64,000 nt of DNA from the NCBI RefSeq assembly GCF_004803695.1, contig NZ_CP039393.1, positions 1,426,001 through 1,490,000 on the forward strand. The letters run 5' to 3'. A program made the position numbers and the translations under genes. The notes below the pieces were generated by a model that worked only from the letters and a program-made list of their open reading frames with translations, had not been told where the DNA came from and did no database searches. Of the stretch, positions 17,975-28,515 are shown in pieces. Numbering within the stretch: position 1 is the first letter of the stretch; every line of letters begins with the position of its first letter. This DNA comes from Muribaculum gordoncarteri (GTDB lineage: Bacteria > Bacteroidota > Bacteroidia > Bacteroidales > Muribaculaceae).

Positions 17975-18859
17975 ATGGCCCGAATTAATCTAAAAGGCAT
18001 GGGTGTGGCTCTCGTCACCCCTTTCAAGCAAGACAAGTCGATTGACTTCGACGCTCTTGCCCGCTTGCTCGAATATCAGATAAAAAGCGGCGTCGACTAC
18101 CTCGTAGTATTGGGTACGACCGCCGAAACCGCAACTCTCACGCCCGACGAGAAGCATCGGGTGCGTGACTTCGTCGTTGAACGCGTAGCCGGTAGAGTGC
18201 CGCTCGTCATTGGAATCGGAGGCAACAACACCATGGCGCTTGTCGAAGAACTGCGCACAACCGACCTATCGCCATTCAGCGCCGTGCTTTCGGTAGTGCC
18301 CTACTACAACAAGCCGTCGCAGGAGGGCATATACCAACACTACTGCGAGATAGCAAAGGCATCGCCTATTCCTGTCATATTATATAATGTACCCGGACGC
18401 ACCGGCGTAAACATGACCGCCGAAACCACACTGCGACTTGCAGCTGAGTTTGACAATATAATAGGAGTAAAGGAAGCGTCGGGCAACATTTCGCAGATGG
18501 ACGACATCATAAAGAACAAGCGCGACGACTTCATGGTAATCTCGGGAGATGACGGCATCACATTCCCGCTCATAACACTGGGAGCCGTAGGCGTTATCTC
18601 GGTTATCGGCAATGCATTCCCCCGTGAATTTTCACGCATGGTGCGACTTGCGCTTCAAGGTGATTATGCACGCGCCCTCACTATTCATCACCGATTCACC
18701 GAATTATTCAGCCTGCTGTTTGTCGACGGAAATCCGGCAGGAGTAAAATGCCTACTGCATGCCATGGGATTCATCGAAAACGAACTTCGACTCCCACTCG
18801 TGCCCACACGCATCACCACTTACGAAAAGATACGCAAGGTGCTTGAAAGCCTTGGCTGA
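17975..18859 (+). CDS. dapA: 4-hydroxy-tetrahydrodipicolinate synthase
   Basis: 294 residues from the ATG at 17975. The longer in-frame start at 17894 would begin before the TAACTTTG promoter box (about 17938-17945) and is rejected. It condenses pyruvate with aspartate semialdehyde in lysine/diaminopimelate synthesis. TIM-barrel signatures are [19 protein letters not shown] (Tyr137) and GVKEASGNI with Schiff-base Lys166. The endonuclease IV gene follows 11 bases downstream. Confidence 0.94.
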   Translation: MARINLKGMGVALVTPFKQDKSIDFDALARLLEYQIKSGVDYLVVLGTTAETATLTPDEKHRVRDFVVERVAGRVPLVIGIGGNNTMALVEELRTTDLSPFSAVLSVVPYYNKPSQEGIYQHYCEIAKASPIPVILYNVPGRTGVNMTAETTLRLAAEFDNIIGVKEASGNISQMDDIIKNKRDDFMVISGDDGITFPLITLGAVGVISVIGNAFPREFSRMVRLALQGDYARALTIHHRFTELFSLLFVDGNPAGVKCLLHAMGFIENELRLPLVPTRITTYEKIRKVLESLG

Positions 18860-18870
18860 TTTCGATAAAG

Positions 18871-19704
18871 ATGAAACGCATAGGAGCACATGTATCGGCC
18901 GGCGGAGGCGTTGAGAACGCACCGGTCAATGCAGTCGGCATCGGCGCTGACGCATTTGCTTTGTTCACCAAAAATCAAAGGCAATGGGTGGCTAAGGCTT
19001 TGACCGACGACAGTATCAACCTGTTTAAAGGCCGCGTGAAAGAGAGCGGACTTGAAACACGCTACATATTGCCCCACGACAGTTACCTCATAAATCTCGG
19101 ACATCCCGACCCGGAAGCAATTGCCAAGAGCCGTGACGCATTCATCGACGAGATGAAACGCTGCGAGCAACTCGGCCTGCAGTTGCTGAATTTCCATCCA
19201 GGAAGCCATCTTAACAAAATAACCGTTGAAGAGTGCCTCGACCGTGTGGCCGAATCAATCAATATCGCGCTTGGCCAAACATCGGGTGTGACAGCCGTGA
19301 TTGAAAACACTGCCGGGCAAGGCAGCAACATAGGCAACCGGTGGGAGCACCTGCGTTACATAATCGACCGCGTCGACGACAAGAGCCGCGTAGGTGTGTG
19401 CATCGACACCTGCCATGCGTTTGCCGCAGGATACGACCTCGCCGACCACTATGATGAAACTTTCGATGAATTTGACAACATCGTGGGATTCAGCTATCTG
19501 AGGGCATTCCACCTCAACGACACCAAGAAGCCACTCGGAAGCCGTGTCGACCGTCACGAGTCAATAGGCAGGGGATGCATAGGCATCGATTTCTTCAAGC
19601 GCCTCATGGCCGACCCGCGATTTGACGACATGCCCCTCATCCTCGAAACACCTGATGAATCAATCTGGCCCGAAGAGATAGCCCTGCTCCGCTCTTTCTG
19701 CTGA
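18871..19704 (+). CDS. nfo: Endonuclease IV (AP endonuclease)
   Basis: 277 residues, full length for the family. It cleaves DNA 5' of abasic sites in base excision repair using a trinuclear zinc centre. Visible signatures: [12 protein letters not shown] at the N-terminus, [19 protein letters not shown] (Glu ligand), [15 protein letters not shown] and [17 protein letters not shown]. It is probably cotranscribed with dapA. Confidence 0.95.
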   Translation: MKRIGAHVSAGGGVENAPVNAVGIGADAFALFTKNQRQWVAKALTDDSINLFKGRVKESGLETRYILPHDSYLINLGHPDPEAIAKSRDAFIDEMKRCEQLGLQLLNFHPGSHLNKITVEECLDRVAESINIALGQTSGVTAVIENTAGQGSNIGNRWEHLRYIIDRVDDKSRVGVCIDTCHAFAAGYDLADHYDETFDEFDNIVGFSYLRAFHLNDTKKPLGSRVDRHESIGRGCIGIDFFKRLMADPRFDDMPLILETPDESIWPEEIALLRSFC

Positions 19705-19708
19705 TAAA

Positions 19709-20920
19709 CTATTGATTTGGCAAATGTTCCGAAAGATAATCAAGTAGAATCTTGGTTTGGTTAAAGCGTCGACACTGTTTTATCTTGTTCCAATCCCGAG
19801 GTAATACCTCTCTATTTTTCCAAATTGAATAACATTTAAGAATCATGCTTTTAATGCCTTCAATATCTGATTCTTTTACAGTAAATCCAGCTCTTGTTTC
19901 TCTAAGCAAATCGCCGACTACATCATCAGGATCGTATAATGCCAATATTGGTTTATTTGTTGCAAGATAATCAAATATCTTACCTGAATAAACACCTTTT
20001 CGCCCTAAAGGATGAATCATTACCAATACATCAACTTCAGTTGTAGATATACGTATAGCTTCATCATGTGGAACCGATTCAATCTCAAATACATTATTAA
20101 TGATATTGTCAGGGATTTTAATTTTCATATTATTCCCTATAATTTTTATAATACTGTCTTTTGGAATCCGCCCTTCGGATATCAATTCTGAAAAAGCATG
20201 AAACCAGTTATCCGGCTTAATTTTATCATAGAATTGTCCGATATAACCCATAGTGAACTTTGATTGGAAATTCACATCATACACTTCTTCATAATCATAT
20301 CCATTTCTGACTTCCAAATAATTGCTACTACTATGCATTTTCCTAAAGTCATCCAATATGGGTTTTGAAACAGATAGCACAAGGTCGGCATTTTTCAAAA
20401 ATAGACGTTCATAAATTGCAATATATGCCGATTTATATTTTTTACTAAAATATGGATGTTTTGACATTTCATCCCTCATATCTGCAATCCAAAAAAATTT
20501 GTGACCAACTAACTGCAAATTCAAGGCCGCTAGATGCGGTGATATAGGCATATAAGAACTTAGCACTACATCATATCTATTCTCTTTAAATAATTTATTG
20601 GCCTTTTTAAAAACTCGGAATCCCCAAAACAGGTTATAATCCAAAAATATTCTGTTCAGTAATGACGCAGTTATTCTACGCACCGTCCATCGCTTTCGTC
20701 TTTTAATTTTATCTCGAAGATACGATACGGTCATTATCTTGTTCTTAACATAACTTACTTTGCAACCGTTCCATTCAGTATCCATGTCTTGATCACCTTC
20801 GGCAATTACAGTGACAGAATGTCCTGCATTTCTTATATACTTTGCAAATGCATTTATACGAAATGAGGCAATACTATTTCTTGGATAGAAGTATTTGCTT
20901 ATAATCAGAATATTCATCAT
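19709..20920 (-). CDS. Glycosyltransferase, GT4-like
   Basis: 403 residues. Rossmann-like N-terminus MNILIISKYFYPRNSIASFR, a second domain starting near MGYIGQFYDKIKPDNW, and a nucleotide-sugar region (HPLGRKGVYSGKIFDYLATN with a KIFDYLA helix) characteristic of GT-B/GT4 enzymes. It transfers a sugar from an activated donor in the cytoplasm; the donor cannot be read from sequence. Distal gene of the AT-rich surface-polysaccharide cluster, 6 bases from the flippase. Confidence 0.8.
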   Translation of the reverse strand: MMNILIISKYFYPRNSIASFRINAFAKYIRNAGHSVTVIAEGDQDMDTEWNGCKVSYVKNKIMTVSYLRDKIKRRKRWTVRRITASLLNRIFLDYNLFWGFRVFKKANKLFKENRYDVVLSSYMPISPHLAALNLQLVGHKFFWIADMRDEMSKHPYFSKKYKSAYIAIYERLFLKNADLVLSVSKPILDDFRKMHSSSNYLEVRNGYDYEEVYDVNFQSKFTMGYIGQFYDKIKPDNWFHAFSELISEGRIPKDSIIKIIGNNMKIKIPDNIINNVFEIESVPHDEAIRISTTEVDVLVMIHPLGRKGVYSGKIFDYLATNKPILALYDPDDVVGDLLRETRAGFTVKESDIEGIKSMILKCYSIWKNREVLPRDWNKIKQCRRFNQTKILLDYLSEHLPNQ

Positions 20921-20926
20921 CTCAGT

Positions 20927-22471
20927 CTATTTACTCTCCTCCATAAGTTGTCGAGAAGATTCCGTTTTAAATTTATTGGCAAAAATATCAAGCATGGGTT
21001 TAATTATATCAATATACCCAACTCCTAATCTTGATACAAAAGGGAAATATATGAGTGCATATACAACTCCTCCTATAGCAAGAACAGCAAGGACATTTGT
21101 AATTCCTGTAATATGAACTAAAAAACGCGCCATAAGGCATGAAATAATCGATGCAAACAGAATCTTAGACATTGCTCCCAAAGGTATCAATTTAAATAAA
21201 CTTGATTCCAATGACTTCGCTATTGTAATTAGCATAACAAATAGGCAAAACACAGTACAACACGTGGCTATAATTGCGATAGCGATTATGCTTGGGAAAA
21301 AATTGACACACAGTACATCAAGCGCCAAAATCATTATAGCCGTAACAAGATGAGTATTAGCGAATCCACGGCCAAGCCCCAATGAAAGCATTATTGGCGA
21401 ATATGCAACAACCCGTACTATGCCAATAACGGACACAATCATGAATAGAAAAGCAGCACTTCTATAGTTTTCGCCATAAATGAATGCCATAATCTCACCT
21501 GCAAATATTAAACAGAACACTGACAGCGGATATATTATAGTCGATGATTTATACCACACAGTCCTCCACAAAGCAACAAAATTCTGCTTATCATCACCAT
21601 TGCTAGACATCCTCGAAAATTCAGGGAAAATAACTCCTGAGGCAGCACCAATAACCATGCCTAAAAAGGGCAATTCCTTATAACCGTTAGAAAACAATGC
21701 AAATTCTTCTACTCCAAAATAACGACTAACAAAGAACAAACTCGACGCCCCAATAAAAAATCCATAAATTCCCTGCATCATCACAGGAAATGAATATGAC
21801 ATTATATCTCCGATCCTAATATTGCTCTTATATGATGTCACTCTCTTAAACGGCCAATAGGATAACCAAAACCCTGCTATACTTGAAAAAGCCGATGAAA
21901 CCACAAATCCACAAATAGCCCCTGTAACACCACCATCAAATACGACTACTGACATAACCGTGCACACAATCATCATCAGCCGTCCGGCAAATACATAGAA
22001 CAGCAACATAGCTCCATACCCGTAAACGACCAATATGCTCTCCACTCCCATTACAGGCATAAGCAACATAGGTGTTATTGCAAAATAGCGCAAATTATCA
22101 ACGAGCAACTCATTGCCCATAATATCAGAAATAAAGTCGGCTCCCAGATACAAAAATATCGAAAACAAAGCCGATAAGGCAAAAAACAATTTGTTTAATA
22201 GCTTAACAATATCGGCGCCATATTCAATAGGTACACGTGCAAGAAAATAGGAATAACATTTCGGCAAACCCATTGAAAACACAACGAGCAATGTCGTATA
22301 TATGAAAATCACTTGTCGATATGTGCCATATTCTACAACAGCCATATAACGGCTAAGAATCGCGGCAGTTATTATGCCTACACTAAATGACATAAGATTG
22401 GCCAATGCCAACAAAAAAGTCAACATAGTGCGATTCTTCGGACTATTTGTAGTAACGACATCGACAATCAT
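20927..22471 (-). CDS. Wzx-type oligosaccharide flippase
   Basis: 514 residues with about 12-14 hydrophobic segments spread over the whole length, as in the polysaccharide-export MATE-like superfamily (for example MLTFLLALANLMSFSVGII and LPFLGMVIGAASGVIFPEFS). It would flip undecaprenyl-linked glycans across the inner membrane. It lies 3 bases after the dehydrogenase gene. No Wzy-like polymerase is seen in the cluster. Confidence 0.85.
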   Translation of the reverse strand: MIVDVVTTNSPKNRTMLTFLLALANLMSFSVGIITAAILSRYMAVVEYGTYRQVIFIYTTLLVVFSMGLPKCYSYFLARVPIEYGADIVKLLNKLFFALSALFSIFLYLGADFISDIMGNELLVDNLRYFAITPMLLMPVMGVESILVVYGYGAMLLFYVFAGRLMMIVCTVMSVVVFDGGVTGAICGFVVSSAFSSIAGFWLSYWPFKRVTSYKSNIRIGDIMSYSFPVMMQGIYGFFIGASSLFFVSRYFGVEEFALFSNGYKELPFLGMVIGAASGVIFPEFSRMSSNGDDKQNFVALWRTVWYKSSTIIYPLSVFCLIFAGEIMAFIYGENYRSAAFLFMIVSVIGIVRVVAYSPIMLSLGLGRGFANTHLVTAIMILALDVLCVNFFPSIIAIAIIATCCTVFCLFVMLITIAKSLESSLFKLIPLGAMSKILFASIISCLMARFLVHITGITNVLAVLAIGGVVYALIYFPFVSRLGVGYIDIIKPMLDIFANKFKTESSRQLMEESK

Positions 22472-22474
22472 AAG

Positions 22475-23761
22475 TTATAAACTATAGTAATTCAATGTTT
22501 TTACCTTATTTTTATATATTCCCCTTATGTCTACAAGCAATGATTTACTGCTACGTGCAATGGACATAAAATAATCATTATCAAGATCTATATAACAATC
22601 ATGAGCAACTGTCACTATTATCAAGTCATAAGGAGCTTCAGGATCTAATTTCAAGTCACGACCATACATGGCTTTTGCTTTGGTCGGATTAACAAATGGA
22701 TCTACAATGTCAACCTCCATAGAGGCTTCTTCCAATTGCTTAACAATAGGCTCCACAAGCGTATTGCGTATATCGTCAATATTTTCTTTATAAGCATATC
22801 CCATTACCAATGCTCTTATCGGTTGTTCAGCGCTTTTAACAATGGTATCAATACGTTTAAGCGATTCCTGAACAATGAATGACGCCATATCGTCATTGAC
22901 TAAACTACTCATTTTTACAAGCCTCATGTCAATATTCCGTTCCAATGCAGCAGACACTAAAAACCAAGGAGCGACAGGTATGCAATGACCACCCACCAGT
23001 CCCGGAGAATAATTTACAAAATTCCATTTAGTCGATGCAGCTTTCAAAACTTCTGTCATATCGATATCCATAGCAGAAAATAGCATCGCCATCTCGTTCA
23101 TCAATGCGATATTGACATTACGCTGAGTATTCTCAAGCACTTTTGATGCCTCTGCAACCTTTATACAAGACACTAATTCAACTCCTGCATCCACAATATT
23201 ATTGTATATATTGGCAATACAATCCAACGCTTCATCATCACAAGCACTCACAATTTTAACAGTATTAGTCAGTGTATGTTTCGCGTCATTTGGATTTATA
23301 CGTTCAGGTGTATACCCTACTTTAAAGTCATCACCACAAACAAGGCCTGACTCCTTTTCCAATACAGGTATGCATTTATCCTCAGTACATCCAGGATAAA
23401 CAGTAGATTCATATACGACAAAATTCCCGGGCTTAAGACATTTTCCAACAACGGTACTTGATTCAAGTAATTGGTTCAAATCTGGATTTTTATTCTCATC
23501 AATAGGAGTTGGAACAGAAATCACATATAATGAAGCATCCGAAATATCAGCAGCATTTGATGTGAAAGTTATGTCAATAGCTTCTTCAAATGTTCCTTGC
23601 AATTCTTCTATACGCTCCGAACTTATATCATAGCCTATTGTACGAAAACGCTTCGCAAATTCAATTGCCAACGGAAATCCAACATAACCGAGTCCCAAAA
23701 CTGCAACTGAAGCCTTATGCTCTTTGAGCTTTTCATATAGATTAAAGTCTTTACAATACAT
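22475..23761 (-). CDS. Nucleotide-sugar dehydrogenase, WbpA/WecC-like
   Basis: About 428 residues from Met at 23761 (MYCKDFNLY; Met at 23767 is equally possible). The longer open frame runs back into the upstream gene and is not used. The NAD Rossmann motif is [14 protein letters not shown] and the catalytic cysteine is in [14 protein letters not shown]. The C-terminal UDP-binding domain includes [15 protein letters not shown]. In context it most likely oxidises UDP-GlcNAc at C6 to the uronic acid, the first step of the diacetamido-uronate pathway. Confidence 0.85.
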   Translation of the reverse strand: MYCKDFNLYEKLKEHKASVAVLGLGYVGFPLAIEFAKRFRTIGYDISSERIEELQGTFEEAIDITFTSNAADISDASLYVISVPTPIDENKNPDLNQLLESSTVVGKCLKPGNFVVYESTVYPGCTEDKCIPVLEKESGLVCGDDFKVGYTPERINPNDAKHTLTNTVKIVSACDDEALDCIANIYNNIVDAGVELVSCIKVAEASKVLENTQRNVNIALMNEMAMLFSAMDIDMTEVLKAASTKWNFVNYSPGLVGGHCIPVAPWFLVSAALERNIDMRLVKMSSLVNDDMASFIVQESLKRIDTIVKSAEQPIRALVMGYAYKENIDDIRNTLVEPIVKQLEEASMEVDIVDPFVNPTKAKAMYGRDLKLDPEAPYDLIIVTVAHDCYIDLDNDYFMSIARSSKSLLVDIRGIYKNKVKTLNYYSL

Positions 23762-24323
23762 AGACATTATCTTTAAATTTACAATATCGGTGTCCCGACT
23801 CTGAACATATAGCGACATCGTACTTGTTGAATTCAAGTCGATGCCCACATTTACACATCCATCCTTTACAGCGAGCAGGCACACCCATAACAATTGCATA
23901 ATCGGGAACAGAATCAGTCACTACTGCACCTGCACCTATAAAAGCATACTTGCCAATCTCTACACCACATACAATAGTGGCATTGGCCCCTATCGTTGCA
24001 CCACGATGCACAATCGTAGACTCGTATTTCCCTTTACGGGGGAATTCGCTCCTCGGATTTCTCACATTCGTGAATACGCATGAAGGGCCTAAGAATACAT
24101 CGTCTTCACAAATGACACCATCATACACCGATACATTATTCTGAATCTTTACATTATTACCTATTATCGCACTACCGGCTATCATGACATTCTGACCTAT
24201 ATTGCATGAATTTCCCAATACGGCACCTTCCATGATATGCACAAAATGCCAAATATGACATCCATTACCTATAATAGCGCCATTGTCTATAACAGCAGTG
24301 GGATGAATATATGTATCAATCAT
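23751..24323 (-). CDS. Left-handed beta-helix acyltransferase, WbpD-like
   Basis: 190 residues of hexapeptide repeats ([28 protein letters not shown] and others), with a catalytic-type H in [15 protein letters not shown] and a C-terminal cysteine-containing extension (CKCGHRLEF). Homologues acetylate the 3-amino group of UDP-GlcNAc3NA. It overlaps the dehydrogenase start by about 11 bases and the aminotransferase stop by 4 bases. Confidence 0.85.
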   Translation of the reverse strand: MIDTYIHPTAVIDNGAIIGNGCHIWHFVHIMEGAVLGNSCNIGQNVMIAGSAIIGNNVKIQNNVSVYDGVICEDDVFLGPSCVFTNVRNPRSEFPRKGKYESTIVHRGATIGANATIVCGVEIGKYAFIGAGAVVTDSVPDYAIVMGVPARCKGWMCKCGHRLEFNKYDVAICSESGHRYCKFKDNVYVL

Positions 24324-25462
24324 GATTTATACACATTATGGTTATTAAAATACGCTTTCACTGCATAAGCTATTTCATCTTGTTGGCCATATGTAAGTTC
24401 ACCATACATAGGTAATGATAAAACCGATTTACATAGAGAATGACAAATATTCATTTCAGGATCACACAACCCTTTACCCCAGTATGCCGGCTGTTCAAAC
24501 AGTGGCATAGGATAATAGACCATTGATTGTATTCCTCGGGTCATCAGCATTTCTTTAAGTTCATCACGCATAGATGGCTTAATCTTGATCGTGTACTGAT
24601 GATAAACATGTTTACCGTAATTAACTTCAACCGGCAGCTCAATATCCTCTATATCACTCAGCAGTTTCGAATAGTGTTCGGCTAACATCCTGCGTCCTCT
24701 TATAGATTGTGACAAATGCTTTAATTTAACCCTTAACACAGCGGCCTGCATAGTGTCAAGACGAGAATTAAAACCTATCATTTCATGCATATATTTATAA
24801 CATTGCCCATGGTTGGATAATTCTCTCACACGTTTGGCCAGAATATCACTATTTGTAAATACAGCACCACCATCACCATAGCATCCAAGCATTTTTGTCG
24901 GGAAAAATGAGGTATAACCTATATCACCAATTCCACCCGCATAAATTTCTTTTCCGGAGTTCATACGGCATAATGCGCCGAATGATTGTGCATTATCCTC
25001 AATAACCATTATTTTATGGCTACGAGATATTTCCATCAAATCCGACATATTGCACGGCTGTCCAAATAAATGAACCGGAACTATCGCCTTTGTCCTATCC
25101 GATATTACCCTCTCAACGCTTTTAACATCAATATTGAAAGTTGTATTATCAACATCGGCAAAAACAGGCACACCTCCAAGCAATAGCACACCTTCTACAA
25201 TAGAAGCAAATGCAAATGACGGAACAATAACTTCATCGCCGGGCATTAAATCCATAGCCATAAGAGAAAGTATCAATGCATCAGTGCCGTTACCACATGT
25301 TATGCAATGCCTGACACCTATATATTCGGCCAATTCCTCCTCAAGCAATGCAACCTCAGCTCCCTTTATAAAATCAGATGATGCAACAACACCCATTATG
25401 GCACTGTCAATCTCTTTCTTCATACTAAGATACTGACTATATAAATCAACCATTTTTATCAT
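24320..25462 (-). CDS. DegT/DnrJ/EryC1-family PLP aminotransferase, WbpE-like
   Basis: 380 residues. PLP-binding elements: [22 protein letters not shown], and the Schiff-base lysine in [14 protein letters not shown]. Sugar aminotransferases of this family act on 3-keto nucleotide sugars; next to WbpB- and WbpD-like enzymes the likely reaction is 3-amination of UDP-3-keto-GlcNAcA. It overlaps its neighbours by 4 bases on each side. Confidence 0.88.
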   Translation of the reverse strand: MIKMVDLYSQYLSMKKEIDSAIMGVVASSDFIKGAEVALLEEELAEYIGVRHCITCGNGTDALILSLMAMDLMPGDEVIVPSFAFASIVEGVLLLGGVPVFADVDNTTFNIDVKSVERVISDRTKAIVPVHLFGQPCNMSDLMEISRSHKIMVIEDNAQSFGALCRMNSGKEIYAGGIGDIGYTSFFPTKMLGCYGDGGAVFTNSDILAKRVRELSNHGQCYKYMHEMIGFNSRLDTMQAAVLRVKLKHLSQSIRGRRMLAEHYSKLLSDIEDIELPVEVNYGKHVYHQYTIKIKPSMRDELKEMLMTRGIQSMVYYPMPLFEQPAYWGKGLCDPEMNICHSLCKSVLSLPMYGELTYGQQDEIAYAVKAYFNNHNVYKS

Positions 25463-26403
25463 AACCGCAAACGATATAAAAGTGGATGATACTCTCTGTT
25501 CAATGTAGATATTCCGGCATTACGGATAGTTTCAAGTGTATAAATTGTTGTCTTTACATCATCTATGGAAAATCCCGAACCATTGATTATCTCAAAGTAA
25601 CTCTGTCTATGTAAATCAGTAAATCCACCGGTAAAATCAATGCACTTCCCATCTACAACAATTTGCCTATAAGGCGACATTTTGTCATCTGTTACATCAG
25701 GTCTATGTTGTGGATTTATGCTCAAAAAGAATCGCACCCTTGCATTTTCTAATTCCAAATATCCGGCGACACAATCTTCAGACGAATAATGAACATTGAC
25801 ATTATTGGCCGGGCCAAATATCCAATGAAGCATATCTATAAAATGAACACCTATGTTTGTCACCAACCCACCACTCTTCAACAGGTCACCTTTCCATGAC
25901 TCGGCATACCAACGACCACGTGGAGTAATGTAGGCCAAATCCACATCATGGAATTTATTTTTGTCTGAATTAAAAACTTCCTGTTTCAACTTCATAATCT
26001 CAGGATGAAGCCTTAATTGCAATATCGTCCATATATCATGCCCGAACGACTTACGACATTCATCCATTCTATTTAATTCTTCAAAAGTTAAAGCCAACGG
26101 TTTTTCGCATATAACATCAACTCCGGCTTCAAGTCCTGCTAATGTATGAGGACAATGCAGATAGTTTGGCGTACAAACAGTAAGGTAATCAACATTATTT
26201 TCATGAATACTATGCATAAACGAATTGAAGCTTGTAGTGAAATAAGCGTCAGGGAAATAACTGTCAATCACACCGACGCTGTCAAATAAATCATGGGCTG
26301 ACACTACATTTTGGCCCAATGACTTAATGGCTTTCAAATGTCTTAAAGCAATGTATCCAGCAATACCGATAATTGCAAAACGTTTATTAATATTTTCTAT
26401 CAC
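25459..26403 (-). CDS. Gfo/Idh/MocA oxidoreductase, WbpB-like
   Basis: About 315 residues from a GTG at 26403 (MIENINKRFAIIGIAGYI); the longer frame needs a TTG at 26442. The NAD-binding N-terminus reads FAIIGIAGYIALRHLKAI, then CEKPLALTFEEL, typical of WbpB, which oxidises the C3 hydroxyl of UDP-GlcNAcA for the aminotransferase. First gene of the minus-strand sugar operon. Confidence 0.82.
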   Translation of the reverse strand: MIENINKRFAIIGIAGYIALRHLKAIKSLGQNVVSAHDLFDSVGVIDSYFPDAYFTTSFNSFMHSIHENNVDYLTVCTPNYLHCPHTLAGLEAGVDVICEKPLALTFEELNRMDECRKSFGHDIWTILQLRLHPEIMKLKQEVFNSDKNKFHDVDLAYITPRGRWYAESWKGDLLKSGGLVTNIGVHFIDMLHWIFGPANNVNVHYSSEDCVAGYLELENARVRFFLSINPQHRPDVTDDKMSPYRQIVVDGKCIDFTGGFTDLHRQSYFEIINGSGFSIDDVKTTIYTLETIRNAGISTLNREYHPLLYRLRL

Positions 26404-26656
26404 AATCCGTTCAGATACTTTAATATTCCAATAATAACACAAAGATAAGAAATCAAATCATATCTGACAAGCAATTTATAACAATAATTACCCCCCCCGA
26501 TAAATCATTAATTATCAGCTAATTGCACCACAGACACATCTCTTCACAACCATTAAAAGCACATACGAATAGGTTATTATTTTGCTCATAAAAATATTCT
26601 CTAAAAAACGATGTGACTATAAAACATATAAATAATTAATCGACATGGGTCAAAAT

Positions 26657-26688
26657 TTTGTCCATGTCAAAATAAAGCATTAACTTTG
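26657..26688 (+). promoter_or_regulatory. Bacteroidota promoter of tRNA-Arg
   Basis: TTTG (26657-26660), 20-base spacer, TAACTTTG (26681-26688), then the tRNA 19 bases later. The rest of 26404-26656 is very AT-rich with a C8 run near 26490 and no gene. Confidence 0.75.
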
Positions 26689-26706
26689 CACTCGCAAATA
26701 AATGCT

Positions 26707-26783
26707 GGTTCGGTAGCTCAGCTGAATAGAGCAACAGCCTTCTAAGCTGTGGGTCCTGGGTTTGAGTCCCAGCCGAATCACCA
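26707..26783 (+). tRNA. tRNA-Arg (anticodon TCT), CCA encoded
   Basis: Acceptor arms GGTTCGG / CCGAATC (one wobble), discriminator A and an encoded CCA. The anticodon loop CTTCTAA gives TCT (reads AGA). The T-loop is GGTTTGAGTCCC. Confidence 0.95.
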
Positions 26784-26811
26784 AGGGTCACCATCACGGC
26801 GACCCTTTTTT
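26784..26811 (+). terminator. Intrinsic terminator of tRNA-Arg
   Basis: AAGGGTC / GACCCTT arms followed by a T run, directly after the CCA end. Confidence 0.8.
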
Positions 26812-26989
26812 CATGCCGCTTGCCGCAATTATTGGCCGCAGCCTAAAGAGCAACGACACGACTCAATCATTCGGCCTCACGTAACTTATGCCTGAAATGT
26901 ATTGTCAATGTAATGCTTTTAAATTAACTTTACATCCATTACGGATGACATAGCGTTATATAGATATATAAGATTTAAATCCACGATTT

Positions 26990-27541
26990 ATGTATATAGC
27001 TTCTCAGAAACGAAAAGAAAACATAGCGGAATATCTGCTATACATGTGGCAGATAGAGGACCTGATCCGCGCTAACGGTCTTGACCTTGACAAGATAAAA
27101 AGCAATGTGATCGACAAATACCAGCTGTCGGAACCGCAAATAAAGGAGATGACTGAATGGTATGAATCGCTAATCGACATGATGAGGCGCGAGAATGTGC
27201 AGCAAAAAGGACACCTGCAACTAAACAAAAACGTAATCCTGCAGCTCGATGACCTGCATCACGCACTGCTCAAAGACCCGAAGTTTGCCGAATACGGAGC
27301 CGAATTTTACAAGACACTGCCCTTCATCGTAGAGCTTCGAGCCAAGCAAGGCGATGAAAAGCTCGATGAAATCGAAACCTGCTTTGCCGCCCTTTACGGC
27401 ACATTGATGCTGCGACTACAGGGTAAAGAGCTGTCGGCCGACACGCTCAAGGCCATCACTCAGATATCGCGATTCATCGCCATGCTCGCCCACTACTACA
27501 AGCTCGACTCCGAAGATAAGCTTTGGAATGACAACGATTAG
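26990..27541 (+). CDS. DUF4924-family protein, 183 aa
   Basis: All-helical soluble protein with the DUF4924 signature start (YIASQKRKENIAEYLLYMWQ) and LPFIVELRAKQ in the second half. The family is widespread and conserved in Bacteroidetes but has no assigned function. Followed by rfbD, 68 bases away, which has its own TAACTTTG box, so the two are probably separate transcripts. Confidence 0.85.
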   Translation: MYIASQKRKENIAEYLLYMWQIEDLIRANGLDLDKIKSNVIDKYQLSEPQIKEMTEWYESLIDMMRRENVQQKGHLQLNKNVILQLDDLHHALLKDPKFAEYGAEFYKTLPFIVELRAKQGDEKLDEIETCFAALYGTLMLRLQGKELSADTLKAITQISRFIAMLAHYYKLDSEDKLWNDND

Positions 27542-27608
27542 GGTAATCGGTTCTTTAATTCAATAAAAATTCTTAACTTTGCATCCGCAAAATTTCATTA
27601 GACGCATT

Positions 27609-28481
27609 ATGAAAGTTTTAGTAACCGGATGCAACGGACAGCTTGGTCATGAGATGCGGAACATCCTTGAAAAAGAGATGCCCGGCAAAACCATCTACAC
27701 TGACATCAAAGAACTCGACCTCACTGACGGTGACGCAGTAAAAAGCTTTGTCGAGAAAAACGAGATTACCCACATTGTCAATTGCGCAGCCTACACAGCT
27801 GTCGACAGAGCCGAGGAAGACAAGGCCCTTTGTCATCAAATCAATGTGGATGCAGTGCGTAACCTCGCCAACGCTGCAAGCGCTACCGGAGCCAAGGTTG
27901 TACACATTTCCACCGATTATGTGTTTGACGGCAAAGCCTATCGTCCCTACAGCGAAAGCGACAAGGTAAATCCCATGTCACATTACGGAACCACCAAGCG
28001 CCAGGGCGAAACAGCGCTCATCGCATTGGCCCCCGACAGCGTAATCGTGCGCACAGCATGGCTCTACTCTCCCTACGGCAACAACTTCGTAAAGACCATG
28101 ATACGCCTCGGTCGCGAACGCAAGGAGTTGCGCGTGGTTGTCGACCAGATAGGATCGCCCACCTACGCAGCCGATCTCGCAGCAGCCGTTTACAAGATAA
28201 TCGAGTCGCATCAGTGGGTTCCCGGAATCTATCACTTCACCAATTCAGGTGTAGCATCGTGGTATGACTTCACAAAAGCCATACACCGCATAGCAGGTGT
28301 GACCGACTGCAAAGTCATCCCCATTCCCACCGAGGACTACCCCACCGCGGCATCGCGTCCGTTCTACAGCGTGCTCAACACCCATCGACTGAGAACCACC
28401 TACAACGTGGAGATACCCTATTGGGTCGACAGCCTCGAAAAGTGCATCGCACGCCTGAAGGAAGAAGAGAGCAACAACTAA
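27609..28481 (+). CDS. rfbD: dTDP-4-dehydrorhamnose reductase
   Basis: 290 residues from the ATG at 27609 ([18 protein letters not shown] Rossmann motif). The catalytic Tyr-Lys pair is in [16 protein letters not shown] and [12 protein letters not shown] are typical. Last step of dTDP-L-rhamnose synthesis. A -7 box TAACTTTG is at 27574-27581. The other three genes (rfbA, rfbB, rfbC) are about 20 kb away at 48.3-51.0 kb, so the pathway is split. Confidence 0.93.
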   Translation: MKVLVTGCNGQLGHEMRNILEKEMPGKTIYTDIKELDLTDGDAVKSFVEKNEITHIVNCAAYTAVDRAEEDKALCHQINVDAVRNLANAASATGAKVVHISTDYVFDGKAYRPYSESDKVNPMSHYGTTKRQGETALIALAPDSVIVRTAWLYSPYGNNFVKTMIRLGRERKELRVVVDQIGSPTYAADLAAAVYKIIESHQWVPGIYHFTNSGVASWYDFTKAIHRIAGVTDCKVIPIPTEDYPTAASRPFYSVLNTHRLRTTYNVEIPYWVDSLEKCIARLKEEESNN

Positions 28482-28515
28482 ATCATCAGTAACATCCCAT
28501 CAACAACCCACTCCA

